64,000 bases of DNA, from contig NZ_AP019846.1 in the NCBI RefSeq assembly GCF_007990635.1, positions 2,170,001-2,234,000 on the forward strand, written 5' to 3'. The translations under genes and the position numbers were made by a program. This DNA comes from Leptotrichia hongkongensis. GTDB taxonomy: Bacteria; Fusobacteriota; Fusobacteriia; Fusobacteriales; Leptotrichiaceae. Each line of letters starts with the position of its first letter. Positions within the stretch are counted from its first letter, which is position 1. Under the pieces are notes generated by a model, which saw only the letters and a list, made by a program, of their open reading frames with translations, made no database searches and had not been told where the DNA came from. Below are positions 44,277-53,338 of the stretch, in pieces.

Positions 44277-45875
44277 ATGAAAAAAAGTTTTTTAGTACTT
44301 TGCTTACTTATATCAATGTTTATCATCTCTTGTGGAAAATCTGGCAATGATGGTAAATCAGCAGCATTTAACATCGAAGCTGAACCAACATCTTTAGATC
44401 CCCAAGTTTTAACTGATATAAGCGGATTTATGGTTACAAATATGACTTATGAGCCTCTTGTGAGACTAAACGAAAAAAATGAAGTTGTTCCTGCTGGAGC
44501 TGAAAGCTGGACTAAATCAGAAGATGGAAAAGTATGGACATTTAAAATCAGACAAGGAATGAAATGGAGCAACGGAGATCCTGTTACAGGAAAAGACTAC
44601 TTTAACGGAATCAAAAGAGGAATCGATCCTAAAACTCGATCTGAATATTCAATACTTACTTTCTACATTGAAAATGCAGAGAACTTTAATAATGGAACTA
44701 TAAAAGACTTTGGACAAGTTGGAGTAAAATTAAAAGACGACTATACACTTGAATTTACTTTATCAAAACCTGCACCATTCTTTATAAAAACATTAATTAT
44801 GCCAGTTTACTTCCCAGTTAATGAAAAAGCATTGGCCACTAATGGCGAAGCGTACGCAACTGCAGCTGATAAATCAATTTATAATGGGCCATTTATAATG
44901 GAAGAATGGGAACATAATAGTAAAGTTGTTATGAAGAAAAATCCTAATTACTGGAATGCTCAAAATATAAAATTAGATACGCTTACAGCAGCAATTGTAG
45001 CAGATTTTGACGCAGCTACAAACTTCTTCGAAAACAAAGAACTAGATTTAACAAGAATTTCTGTAGAAAAAATGGAAAGTTACAAAGGAAAACCAGAATT
45101 ACATACAGTTCCTGATGGAAGAGTGTACTATTTTGGATTTAACCGTTCACATCCTGTGTTAAAAAATATAAAAATTAGACAAGCTCTATCTCTTGCAATA
45201 GACAGAAAACAGCTTGTTGACAGTGTTCTAAACGGAGTAGGACTTCCTGCCTCAGGAGTTGTTGCACTTGGAAATGCTGGGGAAAAAGGTGATTTTAGAA
45301 AAGAAGCTGGAGATTTATTTGCACAATTCTCAAACACTACTCCAAAACAGTTGTTTGATGAAGGATTAAAAGAATTAAATATTACTCCTGCACAAGTTAA
45401 GTTAAAATTAACTGTTGACGAAAAGGGAACTGGTAAAAAAGAAGCAGAATTTTATCAAGCTCAATGGAAAGAAAAATTAGGAATTGATGTAGAAGTAGAA
45501 GTTCTGACTACTAAAGAAAGAATTGCACGTGCAAAAGCTGGAGAATTTGACATAGTAAGATACGGTTGGGGACCTGATTATGCAGATCCTATGACTTATT
45601 TGGAAATTTTCCACTCAAAGGCAAAAGATATTAACTTTGCTAAATATTCAAATCCTGAGTATGACAAATTAATTGACTTGGCTAAAGTTAACCAAGATAA
45701 TAAAACTAGAATGGATGCGATGAAAAAAGCAGAAAAATTATTATCAGATGACTTTACATATTCAGCACTTTACTATCAAGTAGGGGTATATTTAATAAAT
45801 CCTAACTTAAAAGGTGTTGTTTTACGTTCAGTTGGAGATTCTGTAGACTTTTATAGCGCTTATATCACAAAATAA
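44277..45875 (+). CDS. oppA: Oligopeptide-binding lipoprotein, copy 1
   Basis: Solute-binding family 5 lipoprotein, 532 residues. Signal with lipid-attached Cys in FIISCGKSG (about 19). Family stretches: EAEPTSLDPQVLTD, WTFKIRQGMKWSNGDPVTGKDY, YNGPFIMEEWEHN, and VRYGWGPDYADPMTYLEIF, typical of OppA. The most divergent of four tandem copies. GAAAGGA lies before the ATG. Confidence 0.92.
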   Translation: MKKSFLVLCLLISMFIISCGKSGNDGKSAAFNIEAEPTSLDPQVLTDISGFMVTNMTYEPLVRLNEKNEVVPAGAESWTKSEDGKVWTFKIRQGMKWSNGDPVTGKDYFNGIKRGIDPKTRSEYSILTFYIENAENFNNGTIKDFGQVGVKLKDDYTLEFTLSKPAPFFIKTLIMPVYFPVNEKALATNGEAYATAADKSIYNGPFIMEEWEHNSKVVMKKNPNYWNAQNIKLDTLTAAIVADFDAATNFFENKELDLTRISVEKMESYKGKPELHTVPDGRVYYFGFNRSHPVLKNIKIRQALSLAIDRKQLVDSVLNGVGLPASGVVALGNAGEKGDFRKEAGDLFAQFSNTTPKQLFDEGLKELNITPAQVKLKLTVDEKGTGKKEAEFYQAQWKEKLGIDVEVEVLTTKERIARAKAGEFDIVRYGWGPDYADPMTYLEIFHSKAKDINFAKYSNPEYDKLIDLAKVNQDNKTRMDAMKKAEKLLSDDFTYSALYYQVGVYLINPNLKGVVLRSVGDSVDFYSAYITK

Positions 45876-45922
45876 TTTTAATTTACTAATTTAATACGCC
45901 AAAAGAAAGGGTGAGTGCAGGT

Positions 45923-47512
45923 ATGAAGAAAATATTACTAATCTTTACAATATTACTGGCTTTCGTTATTTCCTGTGGAAAAGGTGGAGATTCTGAAACA
46001 TTAAAGCTCAACTTAAAAGAAGAAGGGAAATCTTATGATCCACAGCTTGCAAATGATTCAACGGGAGAATTTGTGGATTCACTTATTGCTGAAACATTAA
46101 CAAGACAGGCAGAAGATGGAAAATCTATTCCTGGTGTGGCAGAAAAATGGGAACACAACGAAAATTCAACAGTGTGGACATTCCACTTGAGAAAAAATGC
46201 AAAATGGAGCAATGGTGATCCTATTACGGCAAAAGACTTTAGAGATGGTTGGGTTAGAGCATTAAAACCTGAAACAGCAGGAGAATATGCAGACAAATTA
46301 TTTTACATAAAAAATGCTGAACAATTTAACGCAGGAAAAATTAAAGATGAAAATCAGCTTGGTATAAAGGTTATCGATGATTACACACTAGAAGTAACAT
46401 TGAACAATCCTCTTACCTACTTTGATTCGATTGTAAGAATTCAGACTTATGCTCCTCTAAACAAAAAATTCTATGATAAAGTAGGAGAAAAATATATGAC
46501 ATCTCCTGAAACATCAATTTCATCAGGTGTATATGTAATAAAATCTTGGACAAGAGATTCAGAAATTGTATTCGAAAAAAATGAAAACTACTGGAATAAA
46601 GATAACATCAAATTAAAATCTATAAAGATGTTATTTATAAATGATCCTAATGCCAGCGTAAATGCTTTTAAAAATGGAGAAATTGACTCAACAAACATCT
46701 CTATTGAGCAGGCTAAGGAATTTAAGAATGACAAACGTAAACTGCTTACAAAAGATGGTTCTGTCTGGTATATGACATACAACATGAAAAATAAAGTTCT
46801 TGCGAACAAAAAAATTAGACAAGCTTTATCACTTGCTGTAGATAGAGAAAAATTGATTACAGATGTACTTGATAATACAGGAGAAGCTGCTTACACTTAT
46901 ACAACAAAAGGTGTTGGAATCAACGGTATTTCAAAAGATTTCTCTGAAGAAGCAGGAAAAATTTTCCCAGCTTACAATCCTCAAAAAGCAAAACAATTGC
47001 TAGCAGAAGGATTAAAAGAGCTAGGATTACAAAAATTGCCTGATTTAACAATGATTTTCAATGATTCTGGAAATAATAAGGTTATTTCTGAATATATTCA
47101 GGAAAGTTTAAGAACAAATTTAGGAGTAAACCTTAAAATTGAAGGAATGACATTCCAATCAAGACTAGATAAAATGCAACACAGAGATTATGAAATTGCT
47201 CTTGCAGGTTACAACGGAGATTATAACGATGCAATCACTTACCTAGATAGATTCCTGACAAAAGACGGAAATAATTTTTCAGATTACTCTAATCCTCGTT
47301 ACGATGAACTTGTGAAAAAAGTTAAAAGTTCTGGAAATCAGGAAGAAAGAGTTAAGAATATGATTGAAATGGAAAGAATAATTGCAGAAGATATGCCTGT
47401 GGGACTACTTTACTATAGACAAAATACAAAATTATTAAATCCAAGAGTTCATAACATTGTATTTAGTCCAATAGGAAAAGATTTCGTTTTGGATAATACT
47501 TATATAAAATAA
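45923..47512 (+). CDS. oppA: Oligopeptide-binding lipoprotein, copy 2
   Basis: About 529 residues from ATG 45923; a GTG at 45911 sits inside the ribosome site AAAGGGTG. Lipobox AFVISCG (Cys about 18). WTFHLRKNAKWSNGDPITAKDF, SSGVYVIKSWTRD and IALAGYNGDYNDAITYLDRF follow the OppA plan. In the last, NDAITYLD replaces the ADPMTYL/PDPITYL of its neighbours, near the ligand pocket, suggesting a shift in peptide preference. Confidence 0.9.
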   Translation: MKKILLIFTILLAFVISCGKGGDSETLKLNLKEEGKSYDPQLANDSTGEFVDSLIAETLTRQAEDGKSIPGVAEKWEHNENSTVWTFHLRKNAKWSNGDPITAKDFRDGWVRALKPETAGEYADKLFYIKNAEQFNAGKIKDENQLGIKVIDDYTLEVTLNNPLTYFDSIVRIQTYAPLNKKFYDKVGEKYMTSPETSISSGVYVIKSWTRDSEIVFEKNENYWNKDNIKLKSIKMLFINDPNASVNAFKNGEIDSTNISIEQAKEFKNDKRKLLTKDGSVWYMTYNMKNKVLANKKIRQALSLAVDREKLITDVLDNTGEAAYTYTTKGVGINGISKDFSEEAGKIFPAYNPQKAKQLLAEGLKELGLQKLPDLTMIFNDSGNNKVISEYIQESLRTNLGVNLKIEGMTFQSRLDKMQHRDYEIALAGYNGDYNDAITYLDRFLTKDGNNFSDYSNPRYDELVKKVKSSGNQEERVKNMIEMERIIAEDMPVGLLYYRQNTKLLNPRVHNIVFSPIGKDFVLDNTYIK

Positions 47513-47581
47513 TAAATAAAATTGTTTAATTTTGAAATTATTCAATAAATTTAATATAAAATTTTGAAGGAGAAAACTGTT

Positions 47582-49171
47582 ATGAAAAAAATATTAGCTA
47601 TGTTAATGATGCTGATTTTCGTTATTTCTTGCGGGAAAAGTGGCGGAAATAGCAAAACGTTTACTTTAAATTTGACGGATGAGCCAAAATCTATTGATCC
47701 GCAAATATCAACAGATATTGGTGGAGGAACTGTCAATGATCTTTTAATGGAAGGATTGACTAGAAAAGGAAAAAATGGAACATTTGAGCCAGGACTTGCT
47801 AAAAGCTGGGATAAATCGGCTGATGGATTAAAATGGACATTTCATTTAAGAGATAATCTAAAATGGAGCAATGGTGATCCAATTACTGCCCAAGACTTTA
47901 AAAACGGATGGCTTCGTGCATTAAAACCTGAAACAGCTTCTGAATATGCATATATGCTTTATCCAATAAAAAATGCAGAAAAATACAATAAAAAAGAAGG
48001 AACTGCAGAAGAAGTTGGAATAAAAGTTATCGACGATAAAACTTTGGAAGTAGAACTTGGAACTCCAGTTCCATATTTTGACAGCCTTGTAGCATTCAAA
48101 ACTTACATGCCATTAAATCAAAAATTCTTTGATGAAACAAAAGATTCATATTTTACAGAATCTGAAAAAACAATATCTTCAGGTGCCTACACAATGGAAA
48201 GCTGGACACATGGCTCAGAAATAGTATTCAAAAAAAATCCTAATTACTGGGATGCGCCTAATGTAAAAGTTGAAAATATTGTGTACAAAATAATACCTGA
48301 TAATAATTCAGCATTAAATGCATTTAATAACAAGGAAGTAGATGTAACTTCAATTACAGCTGAACAAGCAAAAGGATTTAAGGATAATCCAAAAATGGTT
48401 TCAAATAATGATGGATCAGTATGGTATCTATTATTTAACTTTAACAACAAAACACTAGCAAATGTAAAAATTAGAAAAGCTCTTCTTATGTCAATCGACA
48501 GAGAAGGTTTAGTAAAAAATGTATTAAATGGATATGGAACAGCGGCAAAAACTCTTGTTCCAAAAGGAATAGGAATAAAAGGATTGAATGACAAAGACTT
48601 TACAGAACAAGTTCCTACTTCAACATTAGCATACAATCCTGCAGAAGCTAAAAAATTATTAGCAGAAGGGCTGAAAGAAACAGGAGCAGCAAAATTCCCT
48701 AATATGTCAATGTTAATTAATGAAAGTGGAAATAATAAAGTTATTGCAGAATATATTCAAGAGCAATTAAGAAAAAATTTAGGTATTGAATTAAATCTGG
48801 AAATAATGACTGCTCAGGAAAGATTCTCAAGAATGAAACAAAAAAACTTTGACTTAGTTCTTGCAGGATGGTCTGGAGATTATCCTGACCCAATTACATA
48901 CTTAGATTTATTTGAATCAACAGGTGGAACTAACTATGGTTCATATAAAAACCCTCAATATGATGCTTTAGTTAAAACTGTCAGAGGTACAGCCGATCAA
49001 AACGTCAGAATTCCTGCACTTGTTAAACTTGAAGGATTAGTTGCGGAAGATTTACCAGTTGGTGTGCTTTTCCACAGAGAAAAACAATATTTAGTTGATG
49101 AAAGAGTTCAAGGACTTGGATTTGTTGCAGTTAGTGGAGAATACTATTTCGGAAATCTATCATTAAAATAA
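47582..49171 (+). CDS. oppA: Oligopeptide-binding lipoprotein, copy 3
   Basis: 529 residues from ATG 47582 with AAGGAG nine bases before (a TTG at 47564 lies upstream of the site). Lipobox IFVISCGKSGG. Family stretches: LTDEPKSIDPQISTDIGGGTV, WTFHLRDNLKWSNGDPITAQDF, SGAYTMESWTHGSE and LVLAGWSGDYPDPITYLDLF. Closest to copy 4, from which it differs mainly in the central part. Confidence 0.92.
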   Translation: MKKILAMLMMLIFVISCGKSGGNSKTFTLNLTDEPKSIDPQISTDIGGGTVNDLLMEGLTRKGKNGTFEPGLAKSWDKSADGLKWTFHLRDNLKWSNGDPITAQDFKNGWLRALKPETASEYAYMLYPIKNAEKYNKKEGTAEEVGIKVIDDKTLEVELGTPVPYFDSLVAFKTYMPLNQKFFDETKDSYFTESEKTISSGAYTMESWTHGSEIVFKKNPNYWDAPNVKVENIVYKIIPDNNSALNAFNNKEVDVTSITAEQAKGFKDNPKMVSNNDGSVWYLLFNFNNKTLANVKIRKALLMSIDREGLVKNVLNGYGTAAKTLVPKGIGIKGLNDKDFTEQVPTSTLAYNPAEAKKLLAEGLKETGAAKFPNMSMLINESGNNKVIAEYIQEQLRKNLGIELNLEIMTAQERFSRMKQKNFDLVLAGWSGDYPDPITYLDLFESTGGTNYGSYKNPQYDALVKTVRGTADQNVRIPALVKLEGLVAEDLPVGVLFHREKQYLVDERVQGLGFVAVSGEYYFGNLSLK

Positions 49172-49183
49172 GTTAAATTATAG

Positions 49184-49203
49184 GGGGTATCGTGTTATAC
49201 CCC
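49184..49203. repeat. Short palindrome (family D, copy 2)
   Basis: GGGGTAT-CGTGTT-ATACCCC between oppA copies 3 and 4. The loop is the complement of the loop type in copies 1 and 3 (AACACG), so this copy is inverted. Confidence 0.6.
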
Positions 49204-49259
49204 TTATTTAGTAGTTTAAAATTTTACAGAAATATCTAAAAATAGGAGGAAATAAATCA

Positions 49260-50846
49260 ATGAAAAAACTGTTTTTGATATTGACATTGCTAATGTTTGT
49301 ACTTTCGTGCGGAAGTAAAAATGGAAGTAATGGAAATACATTTACATTAAATATAGTAACTGAACCATCATCAATTGATCCGCAAATAACAACAGATGTT
49401 CCTGGTGGAACTGTTGATGAACTAATTTTAGAAGGCCTTTTAAGAAAAGACAAGACTGGAAAATCTGTTGCTGGTATTGCTGAAAAATGGGAAAAATCAG
49501 AAGACGGACTTATTTGGACGTTCCATTTAAGAGACGGTGTGAAATGGAGCAACGGAGATCCTGTTACTGCAAAGGACTTTAAAGCTGGATGGCTTCGTGG
49601 ATTAAATCCTGACACAGCAGGAAGTAATGCAAGTATGTTATTTGTAATAAAAAATGGAGAAAAATACAATTCTAAAAAAGCTTCAGAAAATGAAGTTGGA
49701 ATAAAAGTTGTTGATGATAAAACATTACAAGTAACTTTGGAAGCACCTACTCCATATTTTGATGATTTAGTTACGTTCAAATCATTTATGCCGTTAAACC
49801 AAAAATTCTACAACGAAGTAAAGGATAAATACTTTACAGATGCTGAATACACAATTTCAAACGGTCCTTACACTATGGAAAGCTGGACTCACGACTCAGA
49901 ATTAAAATTCAAAAAAAATCCTAACTACTGGGACGCATCTAATGTAAAAACTGACAATGTCGTATTAAAAATAATCGCTACAGATTCAGCTGTTAATGCT
50001 TTTAAAAACAAAGAAGTTGATGTAACTGCTATAACTTTTGAACAAGCAAAAGAATTTGCTGGAAAACCAGAACTTGTAAAAGCTGATGATGGCGGAATTT
50101 ACTACTTGCTATTCAACACAAAAGAAAATGTATTTAAAAATGCAAAAGTAAGACGTGCAATAACTATGGCAATAAATAGAGATGAACTTATAAACAAAGT
50201 TCTTGAAGGCTCTGAAAAAGCAACTAAAGCGTTCACTCCAACTGGAATTGGACTAAACGGCATTGCAAAAGATTTTGCACAGGAAGTTACAACTGACCAG
50301 CCTAAATTCAATGTTGAAGAAGCTAAGAAATTACTAGCAGAAGGACTTAGGGAAGAAGGATTAACAGAACTTCCAAGATTTGAAATTTTATTTAATGACA
50401 CAGGAAGCAGAAAAGCTATTGTCGAATACATTCAAGAAAACTTGAGAAATAACTTAGGAGCAAATGTCGAACTGGATGTTGTAACAGGTAAGGAACGTGT
50501 TGAAAGAACTAAAAAACGTGATTATCAAGTTGCTCTTATGAACTGGACTGGAGATTTCCTAGATCCAATCACATATTTAGATTTATTTGAAAGCACAAAT
50601 GCAAACAACCGTGGAGATTTCAAAAACGCAAGATATGACGAATTAACTAAAATTGTAAAAAGCTCTGCTGATCCAAAAGTAAGAGTTCCAGCAATGTTAG
50701 AAATGGAAAAACTTATCTCTGAAGAGCAACCAGTTACAATCTTATTCCAAAAACAAAAACTTTACTTAGTAAATCCAAAAGTTAAAAATCTAGGATTTGT
50801 ATCAATTGGTGGAGAGTTCTTTATAAGAGATGTTGTAATGAATTAA
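49260..50846 (+). CDS. oppA: Oligopeptide-binding lipoprotein, copy 4
   Basis: 528 residues. Lipobox LMFVLSCGSKNG. VTEPSSIDPQITTDVPGGTV, WTFHLRDGVKWSNGDPVTAKDF, SNGPYTMESWTHDSE and ALMNWTGDFLDPITYLDLF show OppA. Strong AGGAGG site 6-8 bases before the ATG. Last gene of the opp unit; a palindrome rather than a classic terminator follows. Confidence 0.92.
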   Translation: MKKLFLILTLLMFVLSCGSKNGSNGNTFTLNIVTEPSSIDPQITTDVPGGTVDELILEGLLRKDKTGKSVAGIAEKWEKSEDGLIWTFHLRDGVKWSNGDPVTAKDFKAGWLRGLNPDTAGSNASMLFVIKNGEKYNSKKASENEVGIKVVDDKTLQVTLEAPTPYFDDLVTFKSFMPLNQKFYNEVKDKYFTDAEYTISNGPYTMESWTHDSELKFKKNPNYWDASNVKTDNVVLKIIATDSAVNAFKNKEVDVTAITFEQAKEFAGKPELVKADDGGIYYLLFNTKENVFKNAKVRRAITMAINRDELINKVLEGSEKATKAFTPTGIGLNGIAKDFAQEVTTDQPKFNVEEAKKLLAEGLREEGLTELPRFEILFNDTGSRKAIVEYIQENLRNNLGANVELDVVTGKERVERTKKRDYQVALMNWTGDFLDPITYLDLFESTNANNRGDFKNARYDELTKIVKSSADPKVRVPAMLEMEKLISEEQPVTILFQKQKLYLVNPKVKNLGFVSIGGEFFIRDVVMN

Positions 50847-50852
50847 CTTAAC

Positions 50853-50880
50853 GTAAGGGCATCACACGACATGCCCTTAC
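50853..50880. repeat. Short palindrome (family D, copy 3)
   Basis: GTAAGGGCAT-CACACGAC-ATGCCCTTAC, perfect ten-base stem six bases after the last oppA stop. It may protect the 3' end of the opp transcript or act as a weak terminator. Confidence 0.65.
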
Positions 50881-50912
50881 AATTTTGATTGAGTAATTAT
50901 TTTAATTAAATT

Positions 50913-51153
50913 AATACTAAACCTCGTTTAAAAATTAAAATAAATTTTTATAATAGGGGTGTTCAACAGTTAATTCATAATCATTCAACTTTTTTATTTT
51001 CGTAGGATTGCTCATTGCCACACAGAAAAATGCTCTGACAGGTTATTTGTACTAGAATTTGATTGAAAAATTTAATTATTTAAAAATATTAGGTTTATAT
51101 CCTTTATTAGAAAAGTTTGTAATAAATTTGTTATTTAAATGAAGGTTAATATA
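50913..51153 (+). repeat. 400-bp-type repeat with an internal deletion (copy B3)
   Basis: Starts TAATACTAAACC, runs through CATAATCATTCAACTTTTTTATTTTCGTAGGATTGCTCATTGCC, read in parts, then jumps straight to CAGAAAAATGCTCTGACAGG and ends with TTATATCCTTTATTAGAAAAG and ATGAAGGTTAATATA. Compared with 12584-12978 about 155 central bases are absent, including one arm of the long stem. It fills most of the 351-base gap before the GmhB gene. Confidence 0.72.
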
Positions 51154-51197
51154 AAGTAAATTAGTGAATATTTTAATAAAAAAAGGAATATAATTTT

Positions 51198-51773
51198 ATG
51201 AAAAATAAATTTATCCTACTGGACAGAGATGGTGTAATAAATGTAGAAAAATCATATTTATATAAAATCGAAGATTTTGAATATGAAAAAAATGTAATTA
51301 AAGGACTTAAGGAATTACGTGATTTAGGGTATAAATTTGCGATTATAACAAATCAGTCTGGAATTGCGAGAGGATATTACACAGAAGAGGATTATTTAAA
51401 ATTGCAGGATTTTATTGAAAAAGATTTGTTAAAACATGGGATAAAGATTGAAAAATCATATTTTTGCCCACACCATCCAAATGGAACTCGAAAATATGGT
51501 ATTGAATGTAATTGCCGAAAGCCGAATACTGGTAATTTTGAACTAGCGATAAATGAATTTAATATTGATACTAAAAATTCTTTTATGATTGGCGATAGGC
51601 CAACTGATTTGATTCCGGCAGAAAAATTGGGGATTACTCCTGTTTTAATAAAAACAGGCTATGGATTGAAAAGTTTGGAAAAACTTGAAGAAACAGGGCT
51701 AAATCCTGTAGTTGTAAATGATATTCTAGATTTTTCAGAAAAATTGAAAAACAAAAAAATTATTATTGAGTAA
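51198..51773 (+). CDS. gmhB: D-glycero-D-manno-heptose-1,7-bisphosphate 7-phosphatase-like
   Basis: HAD-superfamily IIIA phosphatase, 191 residues. Catalytic Asp9 and Asp11 in LLDRDGVIN, TNQSGIARG (about 50-58), the zinc-binding loop CPHHPNGTRKYGIECNC (Cys and His ligands, about 90-106) and MIGDRPTDL (about 132-140). Probable role in ADP-heptose synthesis for lipopolysaccharide core, which fits a diderm; other HAD phosphatases of this subtype are possible. Single gene, AAAAGGAA site. Confidence 0.88.
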   Translation: MKNKFILLDRDGVINVEKSYLYKIEDFEYEKNVIKGLKELRDLGYKFAIITNQSGIARGYYTEEDYLKLQDFIEKDLLKHGIKIEKSYFCPHHPNGTRKYGIECNCRKPNTGNFELAINEFNIDTKNSFMIGDRPTDLIPAEKLGITPVLIKTGYGLKSLEKLEETGLNPVVVNDILDFSEKLKNKKIIIE

Positions 51774-51810
51774 AAATATAAAAAAGGTAAATTTACCTTC
51801 CTTATAAATG

Positions 51811-51846
51811 AAAAAGTTCTAATCTTTATTGACTAGAACTTTTTTT
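51811..51846. terminator. Two-way terminator between gmhB and cobA-hemD
   Basis: AAAAAGTTCTA pairs with TAGAACTTTTT, flanked by T on both strands' exits. A perfect 16-base palindrome AAGGTAAATTTACCTT lies just before it (51784-51799). Confidence 0.8.
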
Positions 51847-51853
51847 ACTATCT

Positions 51854-53338
51854 TTATTTTAGTGTTGTTAATATTTTTTCAAACAATCCTTCTTCTGTAT
51901 ATTTCTTAGGCTCTATTCCTACTTTCAATCCATATTTTTCAATAGTTTTTGTAGTAACAGGGCCAATAGAGACTATAACTTTATTTTTCAGAATCTCTTT
52001 TATTTCCTCATTTTCACTTAAGTTTATGCTATCAGCAAAGGCTTTAAATGTTGATGAGCTTAAGAACATTAAAATATCGCTTTCTTTTATGTATTTTTCT
52101 GCTTTTTCCTTTTCCACTTTAACTGTCTGAGTTTTATACACTACAAGTTTTTCATAATTTCGATTGTATAAATCTGAATATTTTTTTTCATTTACTGGAG
52201 AAATGTCAGATACTATAAACAGTATTTTTTCTCCTTCCTTAGTAAAATTCACACTTTCGCTTGCCAGTCTTTCCACAGTGTATTCTTCTGGATAAAAATC
52301 TGGAATTATTTTATATTTTTCAATTTCTTCAGCAGTTTTTTCTCCCACTACACCTATTTTAACATTTCCCAAAGAGCGAATATCCTTTACTTTTTTCATA
52401 AATCCAATAACAGAATTTATGCTGTTAAATAGAAGGGTACTGTATTCTTTCAAATCAGGCATTTCAAAGTCGACATATTCTATATTAATAAATGGAAGGC
52501 TCAAAGCCTGTCCGCCAAGTTCATTTATTTTATTTGATATATTTTGTTGTTTTTCCCTATTTCTTGTAACAAGAATATTTTTCCCAAATAACGGCTTATT
52601 CTCAAACCATTTCATTTTTTCCCGTAAATTCACCACTTCTCCAATTAAAATAATGGCAGGCGATTTTATATTATGTTCTTTTACTGTATTTACTATTGTT
52701 TCCAATGTTCCTGTGTAAGTTTTCTGTCTTGTCGTTGTTCCATCTTTTATTATTGCAACAGGGGTTTTTGGATTTTTTCCGTTATTTATTAAATTTTCTG
52801 CTATTTTTTCAAGATTGCTTAATCCCATTAAAAAAACCAAAGTTCCTTCCAATTTTGCAATAACTGGAAAATCAAGCTCTATTCCATTAAATTGCGTATG
52901 TCCAGTAAATACATGAAAAGAAGTATTAATTCCTCTGTGAGTAACAGGGATTCCAGCATAAGCTGGCACAGCGATTGAAGAAGTTATCCCCGGAATTACC
53001 TCAAAATCTATATTTTCAGCAACCAAAGCCTCTATTTCTTCTCCCCCTCGTCCAAATACAAAAGGATCTCCTCCTTTTAATCTTAGAACCGCAAGTCCTT
53101 CTTTACCTTTTTCAACTAATTTATTATTTATTTCTGCCTGCAATTTTCCTCCAGCAGTATTTTCTTTCCCCATATAAATCATTTCTACATCAGACTTTGC
53201 ATATTGTAAGATATTTTCATTTACAAGCCTGTCATAAACAATGCAATCAGCTTTTTCTATCACGTTTTTCAATTTTAAAGTTATAAGCCCCTCATCTCCA
53301 CAGCCTGCTCCTGCAATATAAACTTTACCTTTTCTCAT
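51854..53338 (-). CDS. cobA-hemD: Fused uroporphyrinogen-III methyltransferase / uroporphyrinogen-III synthase
   Basis: Two enzymes in one 494-residue chain. Residues about 1-245 are the SUMT domain making precorrin-2 (KVYIAGAGCGDEGLITLK, LRLKGGDPFVFGRGGEE, AYAGIPVTHRG). Residues about 250-494 are the HemD domain that cyclises hydroxymethylbilane to uroporphyrinogen III (LFGKNILVTRNREKQ, LLFNSINSVIGFM, FLSSSTFKAFAD). The fusion channels tetrapyrrole to the siroheme/cobalamin branch. It overlaps hemC by 14 bases. Confidence 0.95.
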   Translation of the reverse strand: MRKGKVYIAGAGCGDEGLITLKLKNVIEKADCIVYDRLVNENILQYAKSDVEMIYMGKENTAGGKLQAEINNKLVEKGKEGLAVLRLKGGDPFVFGRGGEEIEALVAENIDFEVIPGITSSIAVPAYAGIPVTHRGINTSFHVFTGHTQFNGIELDFPVIAKLEGTLVFLMGLSNLEKIAENLINNGKNPKTPVAIIKDGTTTRQKTYTGTLETIVNTVKEHNIKSPAIILIGEVVNLREKMKWFENKPLFGKNILVTRNREKQQNISNKINELGGQALSLPFINIEYVDFEMPDLKEYSTLLFNSINSVIGFMKKVKDIRSLGNVKIGVVGEKTAEEIEKYKIIPDFYPEEYTVERLASESVNFTKEGEKILFIVSDISPVNEKKYSDLYNRNYEKLVVYKTQTVKVEKEKAEKYIKESDILMFLSSSTFKAFADSINLSENEEIKEILKNKVIVSIGPVTTKTIEKYGLKVGIEPKKYTEEGLFEKILTTLK

